NCBI RefSeq assembly: GCF_005116475.1
Contig: NZ_SWBO01000006.1
Location: forward strand, 171,475 to 235,474
Direction: 5' to 3'
Origin: Pedobacter cryotolerans
Lineage (GTDB): Bacteria; Bacteroidota; Bacteroidia; Sphingobacteriales; Sphingobacteriaceae
DNA: 64,000 nt
The notes under the pieces are model-generated. The model was given only the letters and a program-made list of their open reading frames with translations. It did no database searches and was not told where the DNA came from. Shown in pieces: positions 16,160 through 24,703 of this stretch. Position numbers and translations under genes: made by a program. Position 1 is the stretch's first letter; every line of letters begins with the position of its first letter.

Positions 16160-18304
16160 TTATACATCCTTTCTTAAATCAATTTTATTCATTATCCAGC
16201 CTAAAAAACCTGGCAGTTTTTGAATATAATCAACTAATAAATGGTCTGTATCATTTAAAGATTTTCCTGATTCGAAAACTGCAATATTTTTTTCTGTAAA
16301 TAACAACCATTCCTTGGAAATATTTACATCATGCAAACTGTTGATATCGATAATTACAATATCAAATTCTTTTCTCAAGAGATCAAATCCAGTTCTCAAA
16401 CTTTTGATATTTTGTGCTTCTAATAATGAGTTTCTTTCTGCGCTTTTATTCATTACCGTGATTAAATCATCCGTATGAAATTCTTTCTTTTGTAAAAAAG
16501 TTTGAAAATTTTGCGCAGTAACTAACTCTGTGCTATCGGCTTTTTCAAGTGGTTGCTCATCTGCAATTAATAAAATCTTTCTACCTGTCATGGCAAATGC
16601 ATAAGCCAAACTGTAACAGGTAAATGTTTTGCCTTCATTAGCCGCTAAGCTTGTAACACCAAGTATTTTACTTTCATCAGCCTCCATGGCTTTTAAGATC
16701 TCGAAACGGGTAGAGCGTAAGTGCTCTTTGTACATTTCGTAATCAGGTTTGTCACTTTTATCATTCCAGATGTTTCGAGCAATGCGCTCTTTATCATAGA
16801 GTTTATTTAAACTACCAATAACATTTGATTTGGTAGCCAATTCCAGCTGACGAGAGGTTAAAATTGAGCGATCCATTAAAAACATCACCCCAACAACAGA
16901 CAAACATAAAAAGAAACTTAAAAACCCAGATGCTGCAACAAATAATGGAGCTTTAGAAGGTAATGGATTTCCAATTGTTCCGATTTGATCAATTTGTAAT
17001 TTTAGCCCAATGGTTTGATCTGTTTTTGATGTATTGTAACGGTCTAAGGCTTGTGTATAATCTTTTAAGGCCAAATCAGCATCTCGTTCATAATTCTGAA
17101 TTTCAGCATCATAAGGCACCATGCTATTATATTGTGCCCTCAAAGCTGCCAACTCATTATTAATCGAACTCATGCTACTTTTTGCCCGCTGAAGTTCGAT
17201 TTCTAAGGTCATTTTTTGAGCAACCAACGTTTGCCTAGAAGTTTGAGGATTATAGATATTATCATCAGAATTTTTTTGGCCTCTGGCATTGATTAGTCTG
17301 GTTAACGAATCAATTCGTTTCTGATCACCTAACTTAAATCCGTTGTCTACAAAATCATTCGTAGCACTTTTCAACTGATTTTGTAAATCAACAATTGTTC
17401 TATTTTCTGCCCGATTCGGTGCGGCAACATAACTATCATTTCCCCTTAATTTACTTTCAATTATTGATATAGCTCCTACATTAGATTGTATGGTTCTAAT
17501 CGCATTTGCTCTCATGGCTTCAGCCTGCGCAATTTGGACATTTACACTAGAAGATTGTTCTGATAAATTTAAAACCCCTCTATTTCTTTTAAAACCTGAT
17601 AGAGCCGCGTTTTTTTCATTCATTACTTGCTCTTTCTTCTTCAATAAAGAATCTAATAAAGCAATAGAAGTATTTTGATTTTTGCTTACATCTTCCGTGT
17701 AATTACTGATAAATTCTGTGGTTAAGGTATTCACCACAAAAGCAGATAATTTTGGATTTTCTGAAATAAACTCTATACTGATGTAATCACTCATATCTGC
17801 ATGACCAATATATAATTTATCTTTTAGTGATTTCTCTCCATAACCCATCGATTGAATTAAATCATACAATTTATATTTCCCCTTGTTATCTTCCAAGGTT
17901 AATATCGATTTATTAATTAATCTCTGTCTATAAATTTTAGCTAATTCTTGTTTTTGAGTTTTATTTAGCTCTTTGATCTTTTCGCTGTATTGCCTAAATC
18001 CAACTCTTGGTTGCTCTAACTCATGCAAAATCAAATGATAAGACAAAATATCCATCATTTTTTTCATTTGCAGCTTTTCCATAATGCTGTTAAACTGCTG
18101 ACTAACCTGAAAAAAATCAACAGTTTGTTCGGAGATTACCTTTTTGGAAGGATCTAATAAACCAGTTGAAATTCTTGACTCAGAAGAATACTGTTTTGGT
18201 AATTTTTTGACTAAGAAATAAGTAAGTACCACCGCAATTATTGGCACTATAATGATAATCCACTTATATCGATTAACTAATTTTAAAAAAGATTTGATAT
18301 CCAT
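16160..18304 (-). CDS. Wzz chain-length determinant fused to a degenerate BY-kinase domain
   Basis: 714-residue polysaccharide co-polymerase. The first helix (about 15-33) and second (about 458-480) flank a long periplasmic coiled-coil region. The C-terminal cytoplasmic domain resembles bacterial tyrosine kinases: Walker A-like AANEGKTFTC near 555 is kept, but Walker A' (normally hhhDxDxR) reads ILLIADEQP and Walker B lacks the usual proline pair (IVIIDINSL). There is also no C-terminal tyrosine cluster. It may therefore control chain length without tyrosine phosphorylation. It is 18 bp downstream of the half-length TolC-like gene and 26 bp before the polymerase. Confidence 0.88.
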   Translation of the reverse strand: MDIKSFLKLVNRYKWIIIIVPIIAVVLTYFLVKKLPKQYSSESRISTGLLDPSKKVISEQTVDFFQVSQQFNSIMEKLQMKKMMDILSYHLILHELEQPRVGFRQYSEKIKELNKTQKQELAKIYRQRLINKSILTLEDNKGKYKLYDLIQSMGYGEKSLKDKLYIGHADMSDYISIEFISENPKLSAFVVNTLTTEFISNYTEDVSKNQNTSIALLDSLLKKKEQVMNEKNAALSGFKRNRGVLNLSEQSSSVNVQIAQAEAMRANAIRTIQSNVGAISIIESKLRGNDSYVAAPNRAENRTIVDLQNQLKSATNDFVDNGFKLGDQKRIDSLTRLINARGQKNSDDNIYNPQTSRQTLVAQKMTLEIELQRAKSSMSSINNELAALRAQYNSMVPYDAEIQNYERDADLALKDYTQALDRYNTSKTDQTIGLKLQIDQIGTIGNPLPSKAPLFVAASGFLSFFLCLSVVGVMFLMDRSILTSRQLELATKSNVIGSLNKLYDKERIARNIWNDKSDKPDYEMYKEHLRSTRFEILKAMEADESKILGVTSLAANEGKTFTCYSLAYAFAMTGRKILLIADEQPLEKADSTELVTAQNFQTFLQKKEFHTDDLITVMNKSAERNSLLEAQNIKSLRTGFDLLRKEFDIVIIDINSLHDVNISKEWLLFTEKNIAVFESGKSLNDTDHLLVDYIQKLPGFLGWIMNKIDLRKDV

Positions 18305-18322
18305 TTATAGTTTTAACTTATT

Positions 18323-19003
18323 TTATTTAACGGTAGCGATTTTTTGCCCAATCATTTCTTCTAATAAATCTTTAGCCTTTAAATAAGATACTTCTGACTG
18401 TATTTTTGCCGTAGTCGCACCTACTGAAATCAATCGTGATTGATTGTAAGCGTCTAATGAAACCTCACCCTTTTCAAACTTATAACGCATACTTTCTGCA
18501 ACACCCTTGCTGTCTTGCGCACTTAACGTGTTAATTTTTAATGCTGCTAAAGATTGTACATAATCGTAATATCTTCTTCTCACTTCATTAGCCAATTGGA
18601 TATCAAAATCTTGTTGTTCTAACTGCGCCACTTTATAATCTGCTTTGGCTTTTTTAACCGCAAATGGCTTTTGCAAAAATGTTCCTAAATTTAAACTAAT
18701 ACCATATTGCATGCCGTTTACTACAAATGGATTTAAAGGATTCAGTGCAACTCTATCTGATGGTCTATAAAAATAATTGGCAGAAAATAAATCAAGATAG
18801 GAAACCTGTGATGAACCCACTGCAGTTTTAACGCTTTCTGTTTTTGCAGCCTGAATTTTTCTTTTTGGCATAAACTCTTTTGCCATCTGGATATATTTAT
18901 CTAGTTCAGCAGCGTTTACATCTGGAATAATTGTTTCTTGAGCGAAACTTGCTACCGAACAAAAAACCAATAACAAGAGGGTAATTTTAAATTTTGTTTT
19001 CAT
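18323..19003 (-). CDS. half-length TolC-like exported protein
   Basis: 226 residues with a clear Sec signal peptide (about 1-21, ending SFAQE). The region 60-220 resembles one repeat of an outer-membrane efflux (TolC) protein: strand-like segment YGISLNLGTFLQKPFAVKKAKADYKVAQL followed by long helices. Ordinary TolC proteins have two such repeats and about 450 residues, as in the copy at 50021-51364, so this is half size. No stop-disrupted second half is seen around it. The position beside the Wzz-like gene suggests a part of the export route, taking the place normally held by the Wza-type secretin. Could act as a dimeric or higher oligomer. Confidence 0.7.
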   Translation of the reverse strand: MKTKFKITLLLLVFCSVASFAQETIIPDVNAAELDKYIQMAKEFMPKRKIQAAKTESVKTAVGSSQVSYLDLFSANYFYRPSDRVALNPLNPFVVNGMQYGISLNLGTFLQKPFAVKKAKADYKVAQLEQQDFDIQLANEVRRRYYDYVQSLAALKINTLSAQDSKGVAESMRYKFEKGEVSLDAYNQSRLISVGATTAKIQSEVSYLKAKDLLEEMIGQKIATVK

Positions 19004-19067
19004 TTTAATTATATGTTATAACAAGAAAGTTTAAAGATAAGAAATCTTCTGAATGAGCCTAATAAAA

Positions 19068-20141
19068 TTATACTTGCTCTTTTTGAATTAATGCTGGGAA
19101 TGTTTTTAGAATAATTTTCATATCTAACCACATCGAATAATTGCTTGCATAGTAGTTATCAAGCTCTTTTCGCTCACTTTCAGACATGTCTTTTTTACCA
19201 CGTTTGCTAATTTGCCATAAGCCAGTTAAACCAGCAGGGCCAATAAAACGCTCAGACCATTTGTTTGTAGTTAGTTGTTCTGCCTCATATAATGGTAAAG
19301 GTCTGTTGCCAACTAAAGACATATCGCCTATTAAAACATTAATCAATTGCGGCAATTCATCAATACTTGTTTTTCTTAAAAAAGCACCAAATTTTGTAAT
19401 TCTAGGATCGTTAGAAAACTTCACGAAAGCTGATTTTCCACTTTTGTTACCTTCATTGGCATACTGATTTAAATCAGCCATTTGGGTTAACATTTTATCC
19501 GCATCGCTACGCATCGATCTAAATTTATAAAAATCGAATATTTTGTAGCCCGCTCCTACTCGCTTGCTTTTGTAAATTACATCGCCTTTAGAACCTAATC
19601 TAATGACAATCGCAACGATGATAAATAGCGGCATTAAAAATAACAAAGCAGTTCCAGACATTACTACATCAAAAATCCTTTTAGCCAAAGGCATTTGATA
19701 CGTGTCGTTTAATTTTTCTGGAAGCTCTTCTAATTTTGGCTTAATTAACTTAAACTTTACCAAAAAATTTATTCTCGAATAAAAATCATCTAATGGGAAA
19801 GGGTATGTATAATAATCGTTTACTTTAAGCGCTAATGCTTTAGTTCTTAATTCTTTACTTTCTTTTATCCCTATTAAAATGATGATAATAGATTTGAAAA
19901 GAGGATTCGATCTTAACAATGAAACCTGATTGAAACACTCTTTGTTTTCATCAACTTCAATGATGATTACATCGGGTAAACTTAATAATGTCTGGGCATT
20001 GATATATTGATCGAAATCTTCAGGACATGTTAAATCACTGATGTTATTCTCTAAGTCAGAAATTAATACTTTACTTAGTAAATCTCCGAAATATACCACT
20101 TTTGAATTCACGGCCTGACTATTAAAAGTTGAAGTAATCAT
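19068..20141 (-). CDS. initiating sugar transferase with N-terminal pseudo-receiver domain
   Basis: 357 residues. The C-terminal part (about 150-357) is a bacterial sugar transferase (PF02397 type): KRIFDVVMS, a single membrane hairpin (about 160-181), FYKFRSMR near 204-211, and LRKTSIDELPQLINVLIGDMS. Such enzymes transfer hexose-1-phosphate to undecaprenyl phosphate and start the repeat unit. The N-terminal part (about 12-130) looks like a response-regulator receiver, yet the phospho-Asp site reads IIIEVDENK and the conserved Lys of the KPF motif is Tyr113 (YTYPF). It takes the place of the multi-helix N-terminus of WbaP-like enzymes. The start overlaps the stop of the upstream receiver gene by 1 bp. 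Confidence 0.85.
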   Translation of the reverse strand: MITSTFNSQAVNSKVVYFGDLLSKVLISDLENNISDLTCPEDFDQYINAQTLLSLPDVIIIEVDENKECFNQVSLLRSNPLFKSIIIILIGIKESKELRTKALALKVNDYYTYPFPLDDFYSRINFLVKFKLIKPKLEELPEKLNDTYQMPLAKRIFDVVMSGTALLFLMPLFIIVAIVIRLGSKGDVIYKSKRVGAGYKIFDFYKFRSMRSDADKMLTQMADLNQYANEGNKSGKSAFVKFSNDPRITKFGAFLRKTSIDELPQLINVLIGDMSLVGNRPLPLYEAEQLTTNKWSERFIGPAGLTGLWQISKRGKKDMSESERKELDNYYASNYSMWLDMKIILKTFPALIQKEQV

Positions 20142-20536
20142 TACGCTATTAACTGAGTAATTTGAGACTTTAATACCATTGGATTAAACGGTTTTTCTAA
20201 ATAACCATCAATTTTGAATGACATTTGTTGAACTTTCTCTGCTAAATTTTCTTCACCAGATAACAACATTACTGGTGTATTGCGGTAAAAACCACTTAAT
20301 TTTAAATTTTGAAGAAAAGCAGTTCCGTCAAAATATGGCATTCTTAAACTAGAGATAATTAAATCCGGATCATTTCCTTCTTCTAACCAAGCTAATGCAT
20401 CAATACCATTTTGCTTAATGGTTACCGTGTAATCGGCAGATAATATATATTTATATAATTTAGATAGATTTAATCCACCATCTACAATTAAAATACTTTT
20501 TTTAAAAATTTGGAATGCTTTACCGTTTGTTTTCAT
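20141..20536 (-). CDS. stand-alone receiver protein lacking the phospho-acceptor Asp
   Basis: 131-residue single receiver domain of the CheY type. The fold markers are present: ILIVDGG (15-21), LIISSLRMP (59-67), MLLSGEE (90-96, the conserved Thr/Ser at Ser93) and LEKPF (113-117, Lys115). However, the phospho-Asp four residues before the MP proline is Ser63, and the second acid-pocket residue is Gly20, so normal phosphorylation is not expected. First gene of the minus-strand exopolysaccharide operon and 1 bp overlapping the sugar transferase, which carries another degenerate receiver. A phosphorylation-independent partner or scaffold is likely. Confidence 0.85.
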   Translation of the reverse strand: MKTNGKAFQIFKKSILIVDGGLNLSKLYKYILSADYTVTIKQNGIDALAWLEEGNDPDLIISSLRMPYFDGTAFLQNLKLSGFYRNTPVMLLSGEENLAEKVQQMSFKIDGYLEKPFNPMVLKSQITQLIA

Positions 20537-20618
20537 TTTTAGGGATGATTAATTTAAAAAACTCAATTATTTAACTCTTTTAATAAGTCAAAGATGGGCT
20601 TAATGGAATTACTCAACA

Positions 20619-20636
20619 ATAGCCCAATAGGGCTAT
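20619..20636. promoter_or_regulatory. inverted repeat ATAGCCC-AATA-GGGCTAT, copy 1
   Basis: Perfect 7-bp arms with a 4-nt centre, 83-100 bp upstream of the receiver gene. Its right half, AATAGGGCTAT (20626-20636), recurs at 20708-20718, exactly 82 bp further upstream. The pair looks like binding sites for a regulator of the exopolysaccharide operon. Unverified. Confidence 0.45.
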
Positions 20637-20707
20637 AAAAAATTTAAAACAATGTAAATAATTGATTTACAGACAAATAAGTTTACGATTTTGAGCCATC
20701 GCTACCT

Positions 20708-20718
20708 AATAGGGCTAT
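20708..20718. promoter_or_regulatory. repeat of AATAGGGCTAT, copy 2
   Basis: Second copy of the half-site of the inverted repeat at 20619-20636, followed as in copy 1 by a run of A/T (AAATTTTAAAA). Distance 82 bp, close to eight helical turns. Confidence 0.4.
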
Positions 20719-20749
20719 TAAAATTTTAAAAATGGATATATTATATAAG

Positions 20750-20806
20750 TACTAAAAATAAAAAAACTAGCTAAGCATTTCTTACACGAGAAATGATTAG
20801 CTAGTT
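20750..20806 (-). terminator. Rho-independent terminator of the glycosidase gene
   Basis: An 18-bp stem (20765-20782 with 20789-20806, one G/T mismatch, 6-nt loop) follows the glycosidase stop codon on the minus strand and is followed by a long T-rich run. It separates that gene from the exopolysaccharide operon. Confidence 0.8.
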
Positions 20807-20832
20807 AAGCTATAAATAACGTAGCTCTTGAT

Positions 20833-22428
20833 TTACAATTTTTCTACAAAAGTTGGCGTTTCAGAAACATCTACTTTTAGTTTACCATTAACTGTATTAA
20901 CGGTTTTTGCTAACATTACATCTTTACCTGGTTGTAAGTTATGTATGATTGCTTTTTGAGCATCGCCCAAGTCTAATTCATAAGTGGCTTTTCTACCTTT
21001 TTGATCTGGTACAGTTAACACATAAATTATTTTTTTATCTAATGTATAGATATCTACAATTGGCTCAGAACTTATCGTAGAATTATAATGATAATTACCG
21101 ATTAAAGTTTTTGCTTGCAACATATAATCTGCAGATGGTCTTCTGGTAAAATTAGCGTTCACAAAACCCGATGAAGAATATTGTATGGTGCTGTTGAGAT
21201 CTACATCATCTAACATATAAAACATACACCTGCTTAAACCTTTCCTGGCAAACATCAATGATGATCTTAAATTCCAATCTGCCTGTGTAATTTGCGAACT
21301 TTTATCGCCAATAGGTATAGCTCTTTGAGGCGTAGATGTGCCAATATCATAACCTACTTCAGTTATCCAAACAGGCATATTGTTGGCATATTTTTTCGAC
21401 ATTTCTAAAAATTTTGCAGTTACTTCTCCCAAATCAGACAATTCTGGAGCTACACCAACCGTTGCTGTTCCTTTGTTGTTAAAAGCATCATTAGCATATT
21501 GATGGTAATTGATAATATCGAAACATAAATCGACCGAACCATCCGCTTTATAGCCTCTATTTTTTTTGCACCACTCTACCATTTTAATTACAAAATTTGG
21601 ATCTGGTGTAGCTAAACCGCCCATTACTACTAACATATTCGGATCAGCGGTTTTTACCCCAACATTTTTACCCAAAGCACCTTTATGTCCATCATAAAAT
21701 GCTGATAAATTTGCAGCGTACTCTTCCGGACTTTGTTGTGCTAGCGGACCTTTCCACCATTTATCTCGCTCATTATCGCATTCAATATATTTGATTAAAC
21801 CTAAACCAATTTTAACGGTATTCACTTTATCATTTGTCCAACGAGGAGTGCTATTTACTGTAACTAATGCCGCATCAACATTTTTATTGCTGCCATACCT
21901 TGCTGCCAATTGAAAACCAGCTTTGGCCTGTTTAATGTATGAACTTGGCTCACTTCTGCTTAAACCATAAGGTGCTGGTACATTTTCAGCGTCTCTTTTT
22001 CCTTCTGGATAAGTATTGAGTAACCAAGTCGGACAAGTTTTTAAATCGACCAGCACATCTAAACCAGCATCTTTCATCCTACCGTATATGGCATCTAAAT
22101 CCCATCCGCCAGAATGCATTACGCTAAAAGTATATTTTCCTTCTGTAGATTCTATACGTTCCCAATCTAGGTAATGTCTAATGCCTCCAAAAGATTTGAT
22201 TACATTGAATTTATTTTCATCAATCATCTCAGGAGAACTTTGTTGGGCAAAATCCCATTCAAATGCATTTACCGCTAAAAAATCTTTAAACGGAGTAGCT
22301 GATGAAGATGATAATGGTGTATTAGGTACGCCAATAACAGTTTCTGATGAATCTGTTGTAGATGATTTTTTTTTGCAAGATAAACTTACAAAAAACAACA
22401 CCAAGAGTGGAGCGAAGATGTGTTTCAT
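20833..22428 (-). CDS. exported clan-A glycoside hydrolase-like lipoprotein
   Basis: 531 residues, lipoprotein signal ending LFFVSLSCKKK (Cys18). The body looks like a TIM-barrel glycosidase: GGIRHYLDWERIE (about 76-88), YIECDNERDKWW near 215-226 whose NE pair would carry the acid/base Glu, and VWITEVGYD near 352-360 whose Glu would be the nucleophile. A small beta domain follows at the C-terminus. The exact GH family is not recognised; the layout recalls GH39/GH5-like enzymes. It lies upstream of the exopolysaccharide operon, separated by a strong terminator, and may trim or release the polymer. A 9-bp inverted repeat (22454-22462/22491-22499) is in its upstream region. Confidence 0.7.
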   Translation of the reverse strand: MKHIFAPLLVLFFVSLSCKKKSSTTDSSETVIGVPNTPLSSSSATPFKDFLAVNAFEWDFAQQSSPEMIDENKFNVIKSFGGIRHYLDWERIESTEGKYTFSVMHSGGWDLDAIYGRMKDAGLDVLVDLKTCPTWLLNTYPEGKRDAENVPAPYGLSRSEPSSYIKQAKAGFQLAARYGSNKNVDAALVTVNSTPRWTNDKVNTVKIGLGLIKYIECDNERDKWWKGPLAQQSPEEYAANLSAFYDGHKGALGKNVGVKTADPNMLVVMGGLATPDPNFVIKMVEWCKKNRGYKADGSVDLCFDIINYHQYANDAFNNKGTATVGVAPELSDLGEVTAKFLEMSKKYANNMPVWITEVGYDIGTSTPQRAIPIGDKSSQITQADWNLRSSLMFARKGLSRCMFYMLDDVDLNSTIQYSSSGFVNANFTRRPSADYMLQAKTLIGNYHYNSTISSEPIVDIYTLDKKIIYVLTVPDQKGRKATYELDLGDAQKAIIHNLQPGKDVMLAKTVNTVNGKLKVDVSETPTFVEKL

Positions 22429-22688
22429 ATAATTTAGAATAATAAAATAACCATTAAAGATTGTTTAAACATTAGTTCAAAAAACCAGTTAATCTTTAAT
22501 TATGATTAAATACGTAATAAAGACAATAATATTATCTCTTCAATTAAATGTTTAACCAACGTTTATTTTATAAATCTAAAATAAATACAGCTATTTCAAA
22601 GCAATTTTTGAAAAATATCAATTCATTCTAATTTATGGTGCAATATCAAAAACAACATTTATTACAACTCGCATATAAAAATTGCGCA

Positions 22689-23990
22689 TTACTTTTCAAT
22701 CCAACCTATTTCATCACTTGCGTTAACAACAAGATAATAATTCTCATAAGAACCTAAAATGTTAAGCATTTCGCCATTTTTAAGTGTAGATTTTACCGCC
22801 GCAGCCGAATCAGGCTTATCAAAAACAACTTTTTCAATTGTAGAAACAGTTTGTTTACAGAGCGGTTTGCTTATCGAAGAGAGTTGATTACTTTTAAGAT
22901 AGCCAACCTTTCCATCTGGCAATTCTATTCTATATTTATTACTCAGTGCAGCAGTAATTCTTAAAATTGTAGCATCAGGCAAACTGACCTGTTGACTATC
23001 AATCAGCAAAGCAACTTTAGCATTTGTTCGCATAGTGGTATTTAATGCCACAGTTGGACTGATAATTTTAGGCAATACTTGTACAGTTGGATCAACAAAT
23101 GGAAGAGGATCTACAGCTCCGCCATTGGTATAAATTCCTAAATGTAAATGTGGCAATCCACCTATTGCATTACCCGTTGTGCCCATTCTACCTAAAGTAT
23201 CACCTACTACTACAGCTTCTCCTTCTGTAACTGATTGTTCATCTAAATGTGCGTAATACAATGTGTAATCTTTCCCATTTGGTCTAAACCAAACCACTTT
23301 ACCACCTAAATTATTAGTGTTTACACGTGTAACTGTTCCAGCAGCAACAGCTAAAACAGGAGTTCTTAATGGCGCAAAAATATCGATACCTTCATGCCTT
23401 CGAGCTCCATTATCTCTATCTACACCCCAAAAACTTTTTATTGAGTTTCTATTGGCTGTTTTTAATGGAAAATCTAGTGATGCACCCGAAGTAATCCCTA
23501 AAGTAAATTCTCCAGCACCCAACAATTCAGGTTGCAATCTTAAAATGTAAAGTCCCGTTTTTTCAGCATCTAGCTGGATGCTTGTTCCCAGTGTATCAGC
23601 AGAAGCTAACAATTTATAATTTCCACTTTCGGATTCGAATACATCAGAAAAAACATCGAAACCTGAAATTTGCTTTCTGTCTAGCTTTATTTGAAGCTTT
23701 TGGCCTTTTAACAAATTAAATTTAAACGCAATTGCTTCGTTTTTCTCGGCAGAAAAATATCCCTTTTCCTGATAAGGTAATTTGATAGCAACTGCATTTT
23801 GCAAACTTTCTTGAGCGTTAGCAAGCCATTTTGCGCCCATTGCAGTTTGATCTAAACCCGCAGCAGATATTTTTTTTTGATAGGCTTGATGAGGGGTTTG
23901 TGGTTTTAACAAATTAAAAGGTCCGCTTTTACACGAAAACAACATGATACTCGAAACAAAAATGCAAAGCAGTAATTTTAAACTTTTCAT
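22689..23990 (-). CDS. M23-family metallopeptidase lipoprotein with SH3-like tail
   Basis: 433 residues from ATG 23990; a longer frame to 24017 exists, but the lipoprotein signal MKSLKLLLCIFVSSIMLFSC begins here. The LytM/M23 domain (about 180-310) has HEGIDIFAP (zinc ligands His and Asp near 198-202) and PHLHLGIY (HxH near 281). It is preceded by a beta-rich PPC-like region and followed by SH3-like segments such as GKVGYLKSNQL. Cuts peptidoglycan cross-bridges or a related peptide in the periplasm. Transcribed alone; no operon partner within 100 bp. Confidence 0.88.
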   Translation of the reverse strand: MKSLKLLLCIFVSSIMLFSCKSGPFNLLKPQTPHQAYQKKISAAGLDQTAMGAKWLANAQESLQNAVAIKLPYQEKGYFSAEKNEAIAFKFNLLKGQKLQIKLDRKQISGFDVFSDVFESESGNYKLLASADTLGTSIQLDAEKTGLYILRLQPELLGAGEFTLGITSGASLDFPLKTANRNSIKSFWGVDRDNGARRHEGIDIFAPLRTPVLAVAAGTVTRVNTNNLGGKVVWFRPNGKDYTLYYAHLDEQSVTEGEAVVVGDTLGRMGTTGNAIGGLPHLHLGIYTNGGAVDPLPFVDPTVQVLPKIISPTVALNTTMRTNAKVALLIDSQQVSLPDATILRITAALSNKYRIELPDGKVGYLKSNQLSSISKPLCKQTVSTIEKVVFDKPDSAAAVKSTLKNGEMLNILGSYENYYLVVNASDEIGWIEK

Positions 23991-24090
23991 AGATTTTAGA
24001 TTGTATTTGATTAACAATGCAAAAGCGATGATGTTTTAAGAGGTCGTGTTTCAGAAATTTCTATTCATCAATATGAAAAAATAAAAACCA

Positions 24091-24122
24091 TAAAAAAACC
24101 CTTAAACTTTGAAATTTAAGGG
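24091..24122 (-). terminator. Rho-independent terminator of the CDGSH gene
   Basis: Stem CCCTTAAA/TTTAAGGG (24099-24106 with 24115-24122), followed on the minus strand by TTTTTTTATGG; it lies 21 bp after the CDGSH stop codon. Confidence 0.8.
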
Positions 24123-24143
24123 CATTATTGGTATTATTAAATA

Positions 24144-24368
24144 CTATACTTTTTTAGGAGGCAAATCAAATGCGATGGCATCATGCTCAAAATGTCCATT
24201 GTGAGATCCATCGCAAAATGGTTTATTTTTAGATAAGCCGCAACGACAAATAGAAACAATCGTTCTTCCTTGTAATCCGTAAGCATTACCTTCTCTATCA
24301 ACTATTTCAAAATCTCCATCAATTTTTACTGAGCCGTTGTTATTTATTGTAAGTTTGGTTTTAGACAT
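24144..24368 (-). CDS. CDGSH iron-sulfur domain protein
   Basis: 74 residues. The 2Fe-2S ligand set is complete: Cys41, Cys43, Cys52 and His56 in CRCGLSKNKPFCDGSH. Members bind a redox-active, labile 2Fe-2S cluster and are linked to iron-sulfur or redox homeostasis; the exact role of bacterial forms is poorly known. Monocistronic, with a strong terminator. Cytoplasmic, no signal peptide. Confidence 0.93.
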   Translation of the reverse strand: MSKTKLTINNNGSVKIDGDFEIVDREGNAYGLQGRTIVSICRCGLSKNKPFCDGSHNGHFEHDAIAFDLPPKKV

Positions 24369-24467
24369 AATTTTAAATTTTTACAAAGCTAGCCGATTGA
24401 AGTGATACAAAATAATTTCATGTTAGTTTAGAAACATTCTGCAAAGACCATAAAAGTAGATGATTAA

Positions 24468-24532
24468 ACCATATAAGAAATATATGTCCATTCAAGGTGC
24501 TTGCTTATATTTCTTTATATGTCTTATATGGT
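24468..24532. repeat. inverted repeat ACCATATAAG ... CTTATATGGT
   Basis: 10-bp perfect arms (24468-24477 and 24523-24532) with further AAATATA-type similarity inside. Intergenic; probably a dispersed repeat or stem-loop. Confidence 0.6.
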
Positions 24533-24597
24533 AAATTTCAAAAGCTAAGCTTCACTGGCAATCGTAATACCATTACGCTTGCTGTAAAACGTGGAAA

Positions 24598-24641
24598 GGA
24601 GATTGCTTCACCCCGTGAAAAACAGAGGCTCGTAATGACGA
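24598..24641 (-). repeat. CGTCATTGCGAGG-family repeat, half copy
   Basis: On the minus strand it reads TCGTCATTACGAGCC followed by GGGGTGAAGCAATCTCC, matching the repeat pairs at 28291-28376 and 44172-44270. Only one half is clear. Confidence 0.6.
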
Positions 24642-24703
24642 TTTTCCTTAATTTAAGGACATGAAGCTCTGATTAGCAATGGCATTTAAGCTCGATTAAA
24701 ATT

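Larger units (their letters stand above)
24369..24703. other. intergenic region with two dispersed repeats
   Basis: 335 bp without a supported gene. It holds an ACCATATAAG inverted repeat (24468-24532) and one half of the CGTCATTGCGAGG-type element (24598-24641). Confidence 0.6.

Noticed and set aside
20537..20832. Sigma-54 promoter before the receiver gene
   Set aside because: No GG-N10-GC -24/-12 element could be found on the minus strand.
24369..24703. Small RNA gene from the ACCATATAAG stem
   Set aside because: Long loop and repeat-like sequence fit a dispersed element better, with no promoter or T run.
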